A DNA stretch of 28,503 nucleotides from NCBI RefSeq assembly GCF_003711515.1, contig NW_021167087.1, positions 735,445 through 763,947 on the forward strand. Reading direction: 5' to 3'. This document shows positions 1 to 9,581 of this stretch, one piece after another. The translations under genes and the position numbers were made by a program. The notes under the pieces were generated by a model, which did no database searches, was not told where the DNA came from, and saw only the letters and a program-made list of their open reading frames with translations. Each line of letters starts with the position of its first letter. The stretch's first letter is position 1. This DNA comes from Sodiomyces alkalinus F11 (taxonomy: Eukaryota; Ascomycota; Sordariomycetes; Glomerellales; Plectosphaerellaceae).

Positions 1-67
1 AAAGTCGTGGGCAAAGTCGTGGGCAAAGTCGTGGGCAAAGTCGTGGGCAAAGTCGTGGGCAAAGTCG
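1..67. repeat. 12-bp tandem repeat, about 5.6 copies
   Basis: The unit aaagtcgtgggc is repeated perfectly five times in 1-60, followed by seven more bases of the unit. The array touches the window edge, so its true length and left border are not visible. The unit length is a multiple of three, so a coding repeat is possible, but no gene can be built around it here. Confidence 0.95.
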
Positions 68-2097
68 GTGGTCATTGGCGCGGTCGAAAACTACGGCAAT
101 TTACAGTCTTTAAGAATTATGGCAAACTACCTACGTGCATTGCAAATAGCAGATGATAATAGTTAACCTTTCGGTGAAGAAGATCCACTCCAATGGCAAG
201 GGGAAATGGATTCACAGAAGTTAGTGTCTGGACGCCTGCAAATAGGAAACGTAGCGTTATGTTTGGGCGGAGCAACCCCATCCGACCCCTGAAATTGGCG
301 CCTATAACGTGTAGAGGTGCAGCTGGGGGGAACGTTCTGACACCAAGGCCATCCGGTACTGCTCCCGGTCGGGCCTTATGGGCGGGGACCGCGGAAGCAC
401 GCGACAGCAATTGGAATTAATTGCCTGGAAATCCAAGCACCTCCTAGTGTACAGTAATTCTGTAAACCCCCTGCTGCTATGGTCGACTACAAGCCCCCAT
501 TCCCCAAAGATTTGTCGTTTATTTGTTCCGTTTCAATTTTAAATCGTCATTTGGTTTATGGTGCTTGTAATTAATCGCTTTCACGAAGTACACGTAGGTA
601 TCGACGACATCCTGTCCAGGTGTTGGCGTTCGGTCATTCGTTTGTCTTCGACTTACCCGGGCGGGGCTCCGAAGGGGTCCTGGGGCGGCGCCCAGCCTAA
701 GTTACCTGGCCTTTGATTTTGATTTCCCCAGACTTCGAGGGGCCACTTTTCGCCATCGCATCCGGGGAAGTGGGCTCTGATCCCCACTCGCCCTAGCGAT
801 CCTTCTGTTAGTGCCAGTGGGCCCATTCTTGCTTGACTGCAGTGTGGGCCTCCCCCGGATTCCCTGTCGGTTGGGTGTGCCGTGTGCGCTGGAATAAGGG
901 GGTCAGGGGATATCATATTGCAGGACGGTCAGCACAGAAACGGCTTCAATCTCGCAATCAAAAACCATCTTGCTTACCGAGTGGTCTTGGAACATTCTCG
1001 ATACTAAGGCCCTTCGGAATCATTCTCGAATAAAACCTCACAGTATATTCGGGTTTTCAAGCGACTTACAGGTAACCAAAGCATACATTATTACATTCCT
1101 CCTACGCGGGAGGAAATGGAGGTCTTTTCGCCGTACACTCGGCGAACCCAATGACGAAACAATCACCTTCTTGCCTGAAACCTTGTGCCCTCGCCGTCGC
1201 ATATGGCTTTCAGCGATCAACCAGTCACTGCCTCGCAACCCTGGTTAAGGTTTCAACCATTGGTCAACGTGTTGTGGCGTATCTGCTCGTGATGGATGGC
1301 TCGAATACAGGTAGATTCGAATAGATGAAGGGAGTTCATCCCAGATACCTTGTCATCTGGTTCGCAATACGCCTTACGACCTTGTACTCTCCCGGTCTCC
1401 CCTGCTTTGTTACGTGACTTACGTCTCCTTACCCCGCACGCTTCACCGGGCGACCCAGGTCGGACCACATTCTTTCCCTCTTTCTCACGTAGGAAACGGC
1501 GAGTTGATCTGTACCAAGTAACTTGTTGGCTGGCTGAGGTGGTGTGCCACTTGTATGAGGTGTGTGCCCAACCCGCCCGCCCTTGATCTCTCCAGTTCTC
1601 TCCAGGTTGCCCTCTTTAAAAGGGTATGCTGTTCTCCTCTCTCGCCTGTGCCGCCCTTTTTCTCCCTCTCGTGCAACCATCGCCTTTTTAGCCCGGTATT
1701 CAAACCCGTGCTATCCATCTACGCCATTTCCATCAAATTACTATCATCAGAATCATCCTCACTCGGCTCCTATCTACCTTCGAGACCTACACGGCCCGAG
1801 TCCCGACAAGCACCACGTCTTACATCGACCAACTTCACGATCCAGAGAACCAGTTGACTTGCAAAACCGTCAAGTTACAGTCTAGTCTTGTCGTAAAAAA
1901 TCGCCACATCTCACCGCAGCATCAACTTCCATCTTCTTGACGTACGTTTCCATCCTCTCCTTCGTTTATGCATTAGGAGAATCCACCCCCCACCTATCAT
2001 CGTCCCCTCTTTGATCACCCCTAGTTTCGCCCATCTCCATCATCTCACAACCAAAATCTAATATCTGTCTTGTTCCTCAGACAACAACCCGATCACC
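68..2097. other. gene-free interval with CT-rich promoter/leader of the 2098 gene
   Basis: No convincing gene is seen on either strand. All open frames are short, overlap one another and lack recognisable domains. From about 1540 to 2097 the plus strand is strongly CT-rich, with tracts such as ctctctcgcc and ttctccctctc, as is common in promoters and 5' leaders of filamentous ascomycetes. It therefore probably belongs to the plus-strand gene that begins at 2098. The part before about 1500 shows no structure that I can name. Confidence 0.5.
1942..2080 (+). other. candidate 5'-UTR intron before the 111-aa gene
   Basis: A consensus donor GTACGT at 1942 is matched by an acceptor preceded by a pyrimidine run, tgttcctcag, ending at 2080. 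A CTAAT branch-like element lies about 20 nt before that acceptor. The acceptor falls 17 nt before the ATG at 2098. Splicing would remove 139 nt of leader and leave the protein unchanged. This rests on splice-site patterns only, and another donor upstream is possible. Confidence 0.35.
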
Positions 2098-2433
2098 ATG
2101 CCTCTCACCATGCCCCTCGGTCTCGCCATCAAGTCCGGCGAAGCCATCTGCTACGGCGTAGCCACCGTAGGCGGCTTCGCGCCCTTCTACTTCATGTACC
2201 CGGGCGCCGACCAGCGCCTGGCCAACCAGACCGCCAAGTGGGCGCCCCGCTGGGAGAAGAACATCAACTACGTCTGCCCGACGACCGAACGCGCCATCAA
2301 GCGCGTCGAGCCGCCCGTCGCCCGCGCCGTCCGCGCCGTCGAGCATCGCTTGCCCCTCGAGAGGATGGCCAAGGGTGTGGAGCGCCGGCTTCGGCCTAGG
2401 TTTGAGAGGATTCATTCGCCTTTGGCGACTTGA
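2098..2433 (+). CDS. small conserved-looking hypothetical protein, 111 aa
   Basis: Single-exon frame of 111 residues. The ATG at 2098 sits in a good fungal context (gatcaccATG); a second Met is four residues in (2110). Residues about 13-34 form one moderately hydrophobic stretch rich in Gly, Ala and aromatics, ending near a PG turn, which could be a membrane or membrane-associated segment. The rest is basic and helical-looking, with Ala/Arg/Val heptad-like spacing (about residues 68-105), so an amphipathic or coiled helix is likely. GC-rich third positions and a CT-rich leader support a real gene. An overlapping minus-strand frame is taken as its shadow. It resembles small uncharacterised fungal proteins as I remember them, but I cannot assign a function. 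It lies well left of the metabolic cluster and nothing links it to that cluster. Confidence 0.72.
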   Translation: MPLTMPLGLAIKSGEAICYGVATVGGFAPFYFMYPGADQRLANQTAKWAPRWEKNINYVCPTTERAIKRVEPPVARAVRAVEHRLPLERMAKGVERRLRPRFERIHSPLAT

Positions 2434-4326
2434 GATGGCCGCGGCGTAAGGTTGGTTTGTTGCCAAATAGTGTTTTTTTTAATTGGGGTTTATGGATGGG
2501 CTGGCATGGCATTGCCCTCGACCTTTTGCGGAAGAGAACGAATATAAGTAACATTTATTGTGACACCAAACTGCTATGTATTCCGGGTCATGGTGTAAGA
2601 TGGTAACCATCTTGATACCAAGGAATATCTTACCGAGACTTGGTGCAATAGATGAACGCACACTCGGCAACGAAGGAAGAAAAGCAAAGAAAAGAAAGAA
2701 GAAGAGAACCATCACAACGGGGCAAAGACCATGAGCATCGACCATTTCAGGGGTGGTATGGCTGTCGTAGCAATTATCCAACCCAGGGGCCCGTGTTTAT
2801 AAACATGTAATGATTACCTTTGATATTGTTGCCTCTAGGGTATCTTTCTGGAAGGTCGTTTGGTCTAAGAGAGAGAATACCACCATTGCTTCATAGTTGT
2901 TTCTCTCTATTGCGAAGCCTCTTTGGTCATTGGTCATAACAATAGAACATTGCCGGACCTCGTGCGAAGCCACCACTTGTGACTGCTTCATATGAACTCT
3001 GGGACCTACGAGGCTACTTGGGCCGAATCTCTAGATTGTGCCCCAAAGTCCGATGCGATGATGGACTCCAAAACTTTCTCTCTCGTAGTACAGATCATAA
3101 TACGGAATTCTGAGATATGTTTCAGTAGGTGGCTTCTATTTCGGAACATGACCCGCGCCTGCTGTCCATTGTCACATCAAGATCATTATACGTGCTCCAT
3201 GGAGAGTTGTTGAAGACATGTGAAACCGTCTCGACTCTCGCAGGCTGTTGACTCTTTGAGTGAAATTGTGACGCCCATCAGACACGCAGACATGGCGTGT
3301 AAGTCCTCAAGGGCAGGCATTCGGAATGGTTGTTCACCACCCAACCAAAACCATATTCAACTCATCGCACGACGTATCACGTATACTGGTCATGAGCAGT
3401 TCGAGCTGGTTCCGATCAGGGAAACGCGAACTCGATGGAAGCAAAGGCATGACTTGAATCACTTGATCGTTTGGATACCGCTAAAGCCTGATTAATCGTG
3501 ATTTCTAGTCAAGTAAGACGAGTCTCGAGTTTATATAACCTCTGCCTTCACGTCTGAAGCAAAGTGTCAGATGCCCATAGCCACCATATCAAGCTGTGAT
3601 AAAATATAAAAATATCAGACGTGTGGAGTACCATAATCCTATATATCTATACTCATTTCCCCCTAATTTTTCCTAATAATTAGATATCTCCGTGAAGTAC
3701 CACGAACGTCACTTAGATAAATATATATATAATTTCCGTACTTTATTTATTTTCTAATAGTTATAAGCCCGGCGCTCTAGTAAAAATAGGGTTAAAATTA
3801 ATTAAGATTATTATATGTAATTGTAACTGCGCAGGACCGTCGGGGAACTATTCATACCATAATCTTTATAGTAAAGATTCTGCAGGTGTCTACTTGGATT
3901 ACTAAGGTTATAATCCTTCGGTCAAATCCGTGCCCGTTACGTAACCGTAAAACTACGGTCTGCTCAATACACAGTGCCACAGCAGTATGTGGCGCAGTCA
4001 AAGTGGGTCTGAGGTTTTCACAGCTTCAGACCTCGGTCAAGAAGCCGAAGCTCTTCACTAATAAAACCCACCACCAAACCGACCTTTTTAGGTGGCGGCA
4101 ATTGCCCGACGAATTCAAGGCTACACGCCAACTAGGACGCGATCCACGAACCTGCCACTGGAAAAACTACTTCCACCCTCGCAATGACCATCGTCCTTTC
4201 ATTTTAATCCCGACGATCGAAGCCTCCAACTCCCTGATAATCCCCATAAAGCCCCCCCTGTGCGACACCTCAACGACGTCCTCCTGAAACCGGTCGCGAC
4301 CTCCAACACCGCCCGAACCGATCCCA
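2434..4326. other. gene-free interval between the two small genes
   Basis: No supported gene. The two plus-strand frames near 2992-3213 and 3220-3495 are short, lack codon bias and show no recognisable motif. The middle contains a TA-rich island, described separately. The stretch 3886-4326 probably holds the promoter and leader of the gene at 4327. Confidence 0.5.
3600..3825. repeat. small TA-rich island, possibly a RIP-damaged repeat fragment
   Basis: This stretch is much richer in A, T and TpA than its flanks (for example atatatatat at 3721-3730) and resembles in texture the large decayed block at the right end of the window. No terminal repeats or target-site duplication could be found by eye, so calling it a transposon relic is inference. 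Confidence 0.35.
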
Positions 4327-4882
4327 ATGCGTCTTCCACTTACAAGAACGTACTGGCGAGCAGCAGCTCTGCGGACATACGCGACCAGCTCACAACCCGG
4401 CGCCCCCGCACCTGTCCGCAAGATCGTCGTCCCCAAACCCGCCAAACCCGCCAACAGTACACGGACAATACCAGACGCAACTGCCTCCAGTTCCGCCACC
4501 ACGGCAGCGTCGACACCCATGAACAAGCCAGTCACACCCGCTTCGTCCATCGTCCCTCCGCGGAAACAACCCCCAGCGGCACAGCGGCCGTTGAACCCGG
4601 CGAGCCCGGAATACAAGAAGGCCTACAACCGCGCGGCGAGGCGTTGGATGGCTGCTCTCATCGCCTTGCCGATTTTCATTGTTACGTCTTACGTGCTCTT
4701 TAATCGAAGTGAGTTCTTTTCGCCCGTCCTTTTGCAGTCGCGCTTCCCGGTTCTGGTGATGGGGTTTCTGCGGGAGAAGGGGGTTCGCGAGGCTGACTGA
4801 CGTACGTGGTGTTCCGATTCTAGTTATCCTAGGCAAGGAGCGAAAGGTGATGCCAACACCCACGGAACCGGAACCGGCATAG
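4327..4882 (+). CDS. predicted mitochondrial single-span membrane protein, 146 aa
   Basis: Two exons, 4327-4708 and 4824-4882, join in phase (382+59 nt = 147 codons). The intron begins GTGAGT, has a CTGAC branch element at 4793-4797 and ends in TAG at 4823. The N-terminus is rich in Arg, Thr, Ala and Tyr with no acid for over 40 residues, as in mitochondrial presequences. A Pro/Ala/Ser/Thr-rich low-complexity linker follows (about 24-88). Then comes a basic helix around YKKAYNRAARRW and one strongly hydrophobic segment (about 108-123). After the splice the tail reads ILGKERKVMP with a short acidic-Pro end. The arrangement (presequence, linker, basic helix, one membrane span, short tail) resembles small inner-membrane factors, but I do not recognise the family. 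Reading through the intron would give a different 157-aa tail, which the good splice signals argue against. It is convergent with the monooxygenase gene to its right. Confidence 0.78.
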
Positions 4883-5395
4883 GCGGCACAAGAAGAGGCT
4901 TCGCGATAGAGTGACGGGTAGACGGGGCGATGGCTTTCCTCGGGTTCCCGGGGTCTCTGGCCGCTGCCGCTGCCTCTGCTCAGCTTTCTCGTTTCCTGCC
5001 GGTATCACGGAAACCCAATTATCCACCGCCCAATTCCCATCGCTACGAGGGACCTCACCTATCGTCGCTTCATATACCAGTTGTCGTGTTTGGAAGTGAC
5101 GGTCAGAGGGTTCAAGCTGGGCAACCAGGTGGTTGTCAGGCGCTGGCCTGGAAACATGTATCATAAAGAATGCTACTGCTATGCCCGGTCAAGACAAGAC
5201 GAAAAATGGCTATATACAATAGACACAGAAAACTGCCGTCCGCCGTGTCTATGCCGACAGAAACAACAAAGTTTACATAATTAACTCCCCCCTCCTTTCC
5301 AACAAACACGAACACGGTCCACGCAATTCCTCTTTATACCAGTACACCGCGGGATCCTCTCATCTCATCACCACCATCCTTTTCTTCTGCTCCGC
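4883..5395. other. convergent intergenic region (3' ends)
   Basis: This lies between the stop of the mitochondrial-protein gene on the plus strand and the stop of the monooxygenase gene on the minus strand, so it should carry both 3' UTRs and poly(A) signals. No gene is supported; the overlapping short frames on both strands look like chance. Confidence 0.5.
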
Positions 5396-7260
5396 TCAGA
5401 GCTTCGCCGAAGTCTCGGCCTTGACGCGCTCCGCCTCCTCCTTGTTGCCGCTAAAGACGACAACGTCCCGGGTGGTGACGGTGCCGGTCTTGGAGATGAG
5501 CTTGCGCCTGCCGCCGGTGGAGAGGGGGGCGTCGTCGTCGCGCTCGCGGATGTAGTAGGCCCAGTCGGCGGTCGGGTCGAGCTCGGTCTGGGAGTAGCCG
5601 TTGCCGAGGAAGGCGAAGCGGTTGCCGGCGTAGGTGATGTCGAAGTCGTCGAAGCGGACGTGGCTCATGGCCTCGATGTAGTGCAGGGTGGAGCCCGGCC
5701 AGAGGGCGACGACGGGGCCGTCCGGGCCGGGCTTGTACCAAGAGCGGCACGGGTCGGACCAGACGGTGCGCTTCATGAACCACTCCTTGAACTCGACAAA
5801 GTCGCGCACGGCCTCCTCCTTGGGCGCGATGCGCGCCATGTTGGTGCTCTGGAAGCGGTCCATGATCTTGAGCATCCAGTCGCACTGCGCCTCGATGGCG
5901 GACAGCACGGGCCCGTTGCCGATGGGGCAGTTGGGGCCCAGCATGCAGAAGTAGTTGGGGAAGCCGGCGACGCCGATGCCCAGGTACGACTCGGGCACCT
6001 TGGCCCACTTGTCCTGCAGGTTCTCGCCCGAGGGGGAGACGACGGGGAAGCGGGGGCGGAAGGAGGTGTCGAAGCCGGTGGCGCAGATGAGCACGTCGAC
6101 GGGGTACTCGTTGCCGTCGTCGCAGAGGCAGCCCTTCTCGGTGACCTCGAGGATCTCGCCGTAGACGACCTGGACGTTGGGCTTGGTCAGGGACTCGAGG
6201 TAATCCACGCCGGGGGTCAGGCGGCGGCAGCCGACGCTCCAGTCGGGGATGAGCTTCTCCTCGAGGAAGGCGTTGTTGAGCTTCTCCTTCATCTGCTGCT
6301 TCATGTAGGCGTGGGTGTCGATGTTGACGCGGTTCTCCTTGAGGAAGATGCCGAACTGGCCGTTGAGCCCGGACTCGATGTTCTTGCGGTAGTCGAGCAG
6401 GGCGCCGGGCTTCTCGGCGAACGCGCGGCGCTCCTCGGGCGTGTACTTGTGCTGCTCCATGCCCTGGACGGGGGAGACCCAGGTGGGCTCGCGGATGAAG
6501 GTGGTGACCTTCTTGCACTTGTCCCGGATGGCGGGGAGGACCTGGATGCCGGAGGAGCCGTTGCCGATGAGGCCGACCACCTTGCCCTCGAGCGAGACCG
6601 ACTCGTCCCAGTTGGCGGTGTGGAGGAGGACGCCCTTGTACTTGTCGAGGCCGGGGATGGCGGGCCACTTCCAGTGGTTGAGCACGCCGCCGGCGTTGAC
6701 GAGCATGTCGCAGTGGTCGGTGGTGATCTTGCCGGTGGCCAGGTCCTGCACCTGGACGGTGTAGCCGCCGTTGACGTGGTCCCAGGCGGCGCCGACGACC
6801 TGGTGGCGCACCTTGACGTACTGGTGCAGGCAGTACTTCCTGGCGAAGCCCTCGAAGTAGTCGAAGATCTCGTTGGAGGGGGGGTAGACGGCGGACCAGC
6901 TGAGGTTGGGCTCGAAGCTCCAAGTGTAGTTGTGCGAGGGGACGTCGCAAGCGCAGCTATTCTTCCGAGTCAGCATGGCCCGTATTTCTTCGTCTTGTTT
7001 TCGTTATGCCTTGTTGGAGATACATACCCAGGATACCTGTTCTCAAACCAGGTGCCGGCTACGGCCTCGTTCTTCTCGTAGACGGTCAGGGAGTAGTTGG
7101 TAAAGTGCTTCTGCAGCTTGTAGGCGACCAGAAGACCGGAGGCACCGGCGCCGATGCAGATGACACGGATCTGTCTCTCATTGTGGATGGGATTGTCGAG
7201 TCTCTGGGAGGTATCGCGAGCTCCCGCCTTGATCGACTCTGGTGACACGTAGTTGGCCAT
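5396..7260 (-). CDS. FAD/NADPH flavin monooxygenase, Baeyer-Villiger type, 597 aa, peroxisomal PTS1
   Basis: Two exons on the minus strand, 7260-7028 and 6956-5396 (233+1561 nt = 598 codons). The 71-nt intron starts GTATGT, contains GCTGAC and ends ATAG. The splice rebuilds RYPGCACDVPSH, a hallmark of this family, so the join is secure. Visible elements are an FAD-binding GAGASG at 37-42 with Glu62 after the second strand, GTWFENRYPG at 69-78, a second Rossmann motif GNGSSG at 209-214 for NADPH, and ATGFD at 370-374. Residues 184-195 match the type I BVMO fingerprint FxGxxxHxxxW(D/P), with Tyr in place of the first Phe (Tyr184, Gly186, His190, Trp194, Asp195). Such enzymes insert oxygen next to a ketone or oxidise soft heteroatoms; the substrate here is unknown. 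The protein ends in AKL, a PTS1 signal. The ATG at 7260 is chosen because it places the Rossmann motif at the usual distance; the frame is open further upstream. It is leftmost of the seven metabolic genes. Confidence 0.95.
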
Positions 7261-7731
7261 TGTGATATATATGTGTGTGTGGGTGGGTTTGTCGTGTATC
7301 CCGGTAATGATGAGGGAAAAGGGGACAGGGTTAATAAGGGGCAAAAAAGGACAGAGAAGACAAATGCTCAACTCTCCAACGGCCACTTGAATACTTGAGA
7401 GGGAGGCAGACAAACCGCAGAAGGGAAGAGTTGTAGAGATGTGAGGATGATGAAGTGCATGGGCAGAGATGGTTGCGAACTACTGAAGATATATATGCAG
7501 GAAGACCAGGTCTGTCCACAGCTTAGCGGGGATGGAGTGCAGAGACGGTGAAAGGCATGGCATGCCGTTATTATGGCACGAAGAGGCGAGTAGGCAATGG
7601 GTAGGGAAGGCTGGCGTTTTCCAGCATCCCCCATCCTAAGGGTTACACTAAGGGGGCGGGGGGGCGGCAGAGCATCGGTCGTTAGACCCTAGCCTCAGAC
7701 ATGCAAGGCGAGCATGTCGGCCACATAATGC

Positions 7732-7759
7732 CCTGACCTGACCTGACCTGACCTGACCT
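7732..7759. repeat. (CCTGA)n pentanucleotide microsatellite
   Basis: Five perfect copies of cctga followed by cct. It lies about 470 bp upstream of the monooxygenase start codon, in its presumed promoter. CTGAC, which the array contains, is also the branch-site word of introns in this window, but nothing suggests it is transcribed as an intron. Confidence 0.95.
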
Positions 7760-8989
7760 CGCTATGATGCTCTGGCGGTCTGTTCCGCAGCTTGGTGACA
7801 ACTCAAAGGCAGCCTATGTCGGGAAATTTCCCCCCATGCCGTCCCAATTGGAGAAGATAGCGGGAGTGGAGGCAAGGGTGGGATGGCGTGCGTTGTACAC
7901 GGGGAATCCTGGGGTGCCCCGAAGGAACGGATGAGTTTGAGTCATGTAGCCGGTGTCTGAGAGGATTTCATGACACAGGAAGCAGCTGTTAAACCAAAGG
8001 ACAGGCCCCGGATCTGACTCGAGGCAACGGGTAGCGAAATAAGAAAAAAGAAAAAAAAAGAAAAAAACCCACTAGCCAGGAGAGCCCTAGATGGGGATCC
8101 GGATCGCGGGGTATCAATGGTCCCCTGGCTGACGCTCTCTCTCCGTCCAGAGCTAAGACGATTAAGGTGCCTTTTCTCGGGGCATGCCGTGACCGCGTGG
8201 CAGGAGAAAGTCCGGTACGATGGGGGCGAATCCAATAGGTAGCTAGACATCAGATCATCAACCCCAGTCCAGTCCCAGTGGGAGTGGAGAGCTATTCGGC
8301 ACTGGTCTCCCGCGTTGATGCTTGGACCGTGCAATCCCAAGGAACAAGACTTGCGGATGCATCATTAGTCGCCCGGCACTGACGCTAAACGGGACCCGAA
8401 AAGCCCTGGCACAACGGAGCAATCGGTTGGGAAGGCCGGCCATCTTCGTCCGCTGTGCCTTGCTCCTTTCACCTCATCTCGGTTGAATGTGGGATGCGCA
8501 CGAGGTCACTCTTGCTGAGACGAGTATATGTAAAAGAAAACGCATCTTAGTCGGTCGACGGACATGATAAACCCCCCGAGACCCGTCGATACGGCCATCC
8601 TATGCTTTGGTTTCTCGCCTCGTCGGTCCTGTTCAGTGGGCTTGCCGCTTGCTTGCTGCTGTAACAACTCTCTTGTTCCCTCCCCTTTCTTTTGCCTCTG
8701 TGTACGCCGGTCACTTCATCGAAAGGAGATATGCGCATGCGTAGAAAGAGAAAATGGTGAGAGCAGAAAGACGGGAGTTCGCCCATGGACGCAAAAGGCA
8801 AGGCCCTGAACTGCACGGAGTCAAGGTACGTTCTTGTTCTCCTTCTCGTCCTCGAACAATGTACTTCGTACCATACCCCACATTGCAATGTCACACATGA
8901 CCCCGCTCCCAGCCCCCCAAGGCAAGGCTCCACAGGAGCTGCACCCGACCGTCTGCAGCGCTGCATCATTAGCGTCCTGAGTACAATGA

Positions 8990-9000
8990 CCCCCCCCCCC
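8990..9000. repeat. homopolymer run of 11 C
   Basis: Eleven consecutive C on the plus strand in a non-coding interval. It is prone to length error in sequencing and assembly. Confidence 0.95.
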
Positions 9001-9581
9001 AACCATGGAATATAAACATCCTCAATTATGCGGGGAAGGGTCTGTGGGGTGTACTTGTACAAAGGGTAGGTGAAGATGCTTGACATGCTTCCCACGGCTG
9101 CCGGTAAACATCACCCGGCTTCCCCTGGGTGCCCACTAATGCCAATGTCCAATGTCCCAATACCCACCGCGGATTATCGCTTCGCACCAAATGTGTAGTT
9201 GCAGTTTTTTCTTCTTCATGCATAGAGAGTGCATCTGCCCACTTCGAATACGACACATGGCTGCCACCAGTTGCAACTTGCCCACTGCTGCCGTTGCCTC
9301 CTTGACCGGTGAGCGGAAATCGACCGAGAAGATGGCTTATCATTCGTAGTCCAATCCAAACCAACTTGCATCCTCTCTGCAACCACACCAGGCGGGAAAT
9401 ATTCTATGTGTATTGTATCATTGACTCTCTGAGTGCATAATCTACCTGTAGCTAGCGATCTACGCGGCCTGCCCAGAAAAGAAACAGGCGAAGAAAGAAA
9501 TAAATTGCCGTGTGGTAGAAACCCCGCCGCTATCCCGTCCTTGTCCTTCCATAGCATAGCATCTCCATTTCCCCCGCCTCC

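Larger units (their letters stand above)
7261..9581. other. 2.3-kb gene-free interval upstream of the monooxygenase gene
   Basis: The left part is promoter and leader of the minus-strand monooxygenase gene; the right end is the 3' region of the CoA ligase gene. No gene is supported. The 182-aa minus-strand frame around 8547-9095 has no recognisable domain and no gene-like codon bias. The interval contains a CCTGA pentanucleotide array, an A/G tract at 8041-8067 and a run of eleven C at 8990-9000. Confidence 0.5.

Noticed and set aside
5660..7081. Long plus-strand open frame (473 codons) antisense to the monooxygenase
   Set aside because: It mirrors the GC-rich third positions of the real gene; the translation is Gly/Val/Asp/Leu-rich with no domain, and the minus-strand gene has all family motifs.
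8547..9095. 182-codon minus-strand frame in the gap left of the CoA ligase
   Set aside because: No recognisable motif, crosses the 11-C homopolymer and other repeats, and overlaps equally long frames on the other strand.
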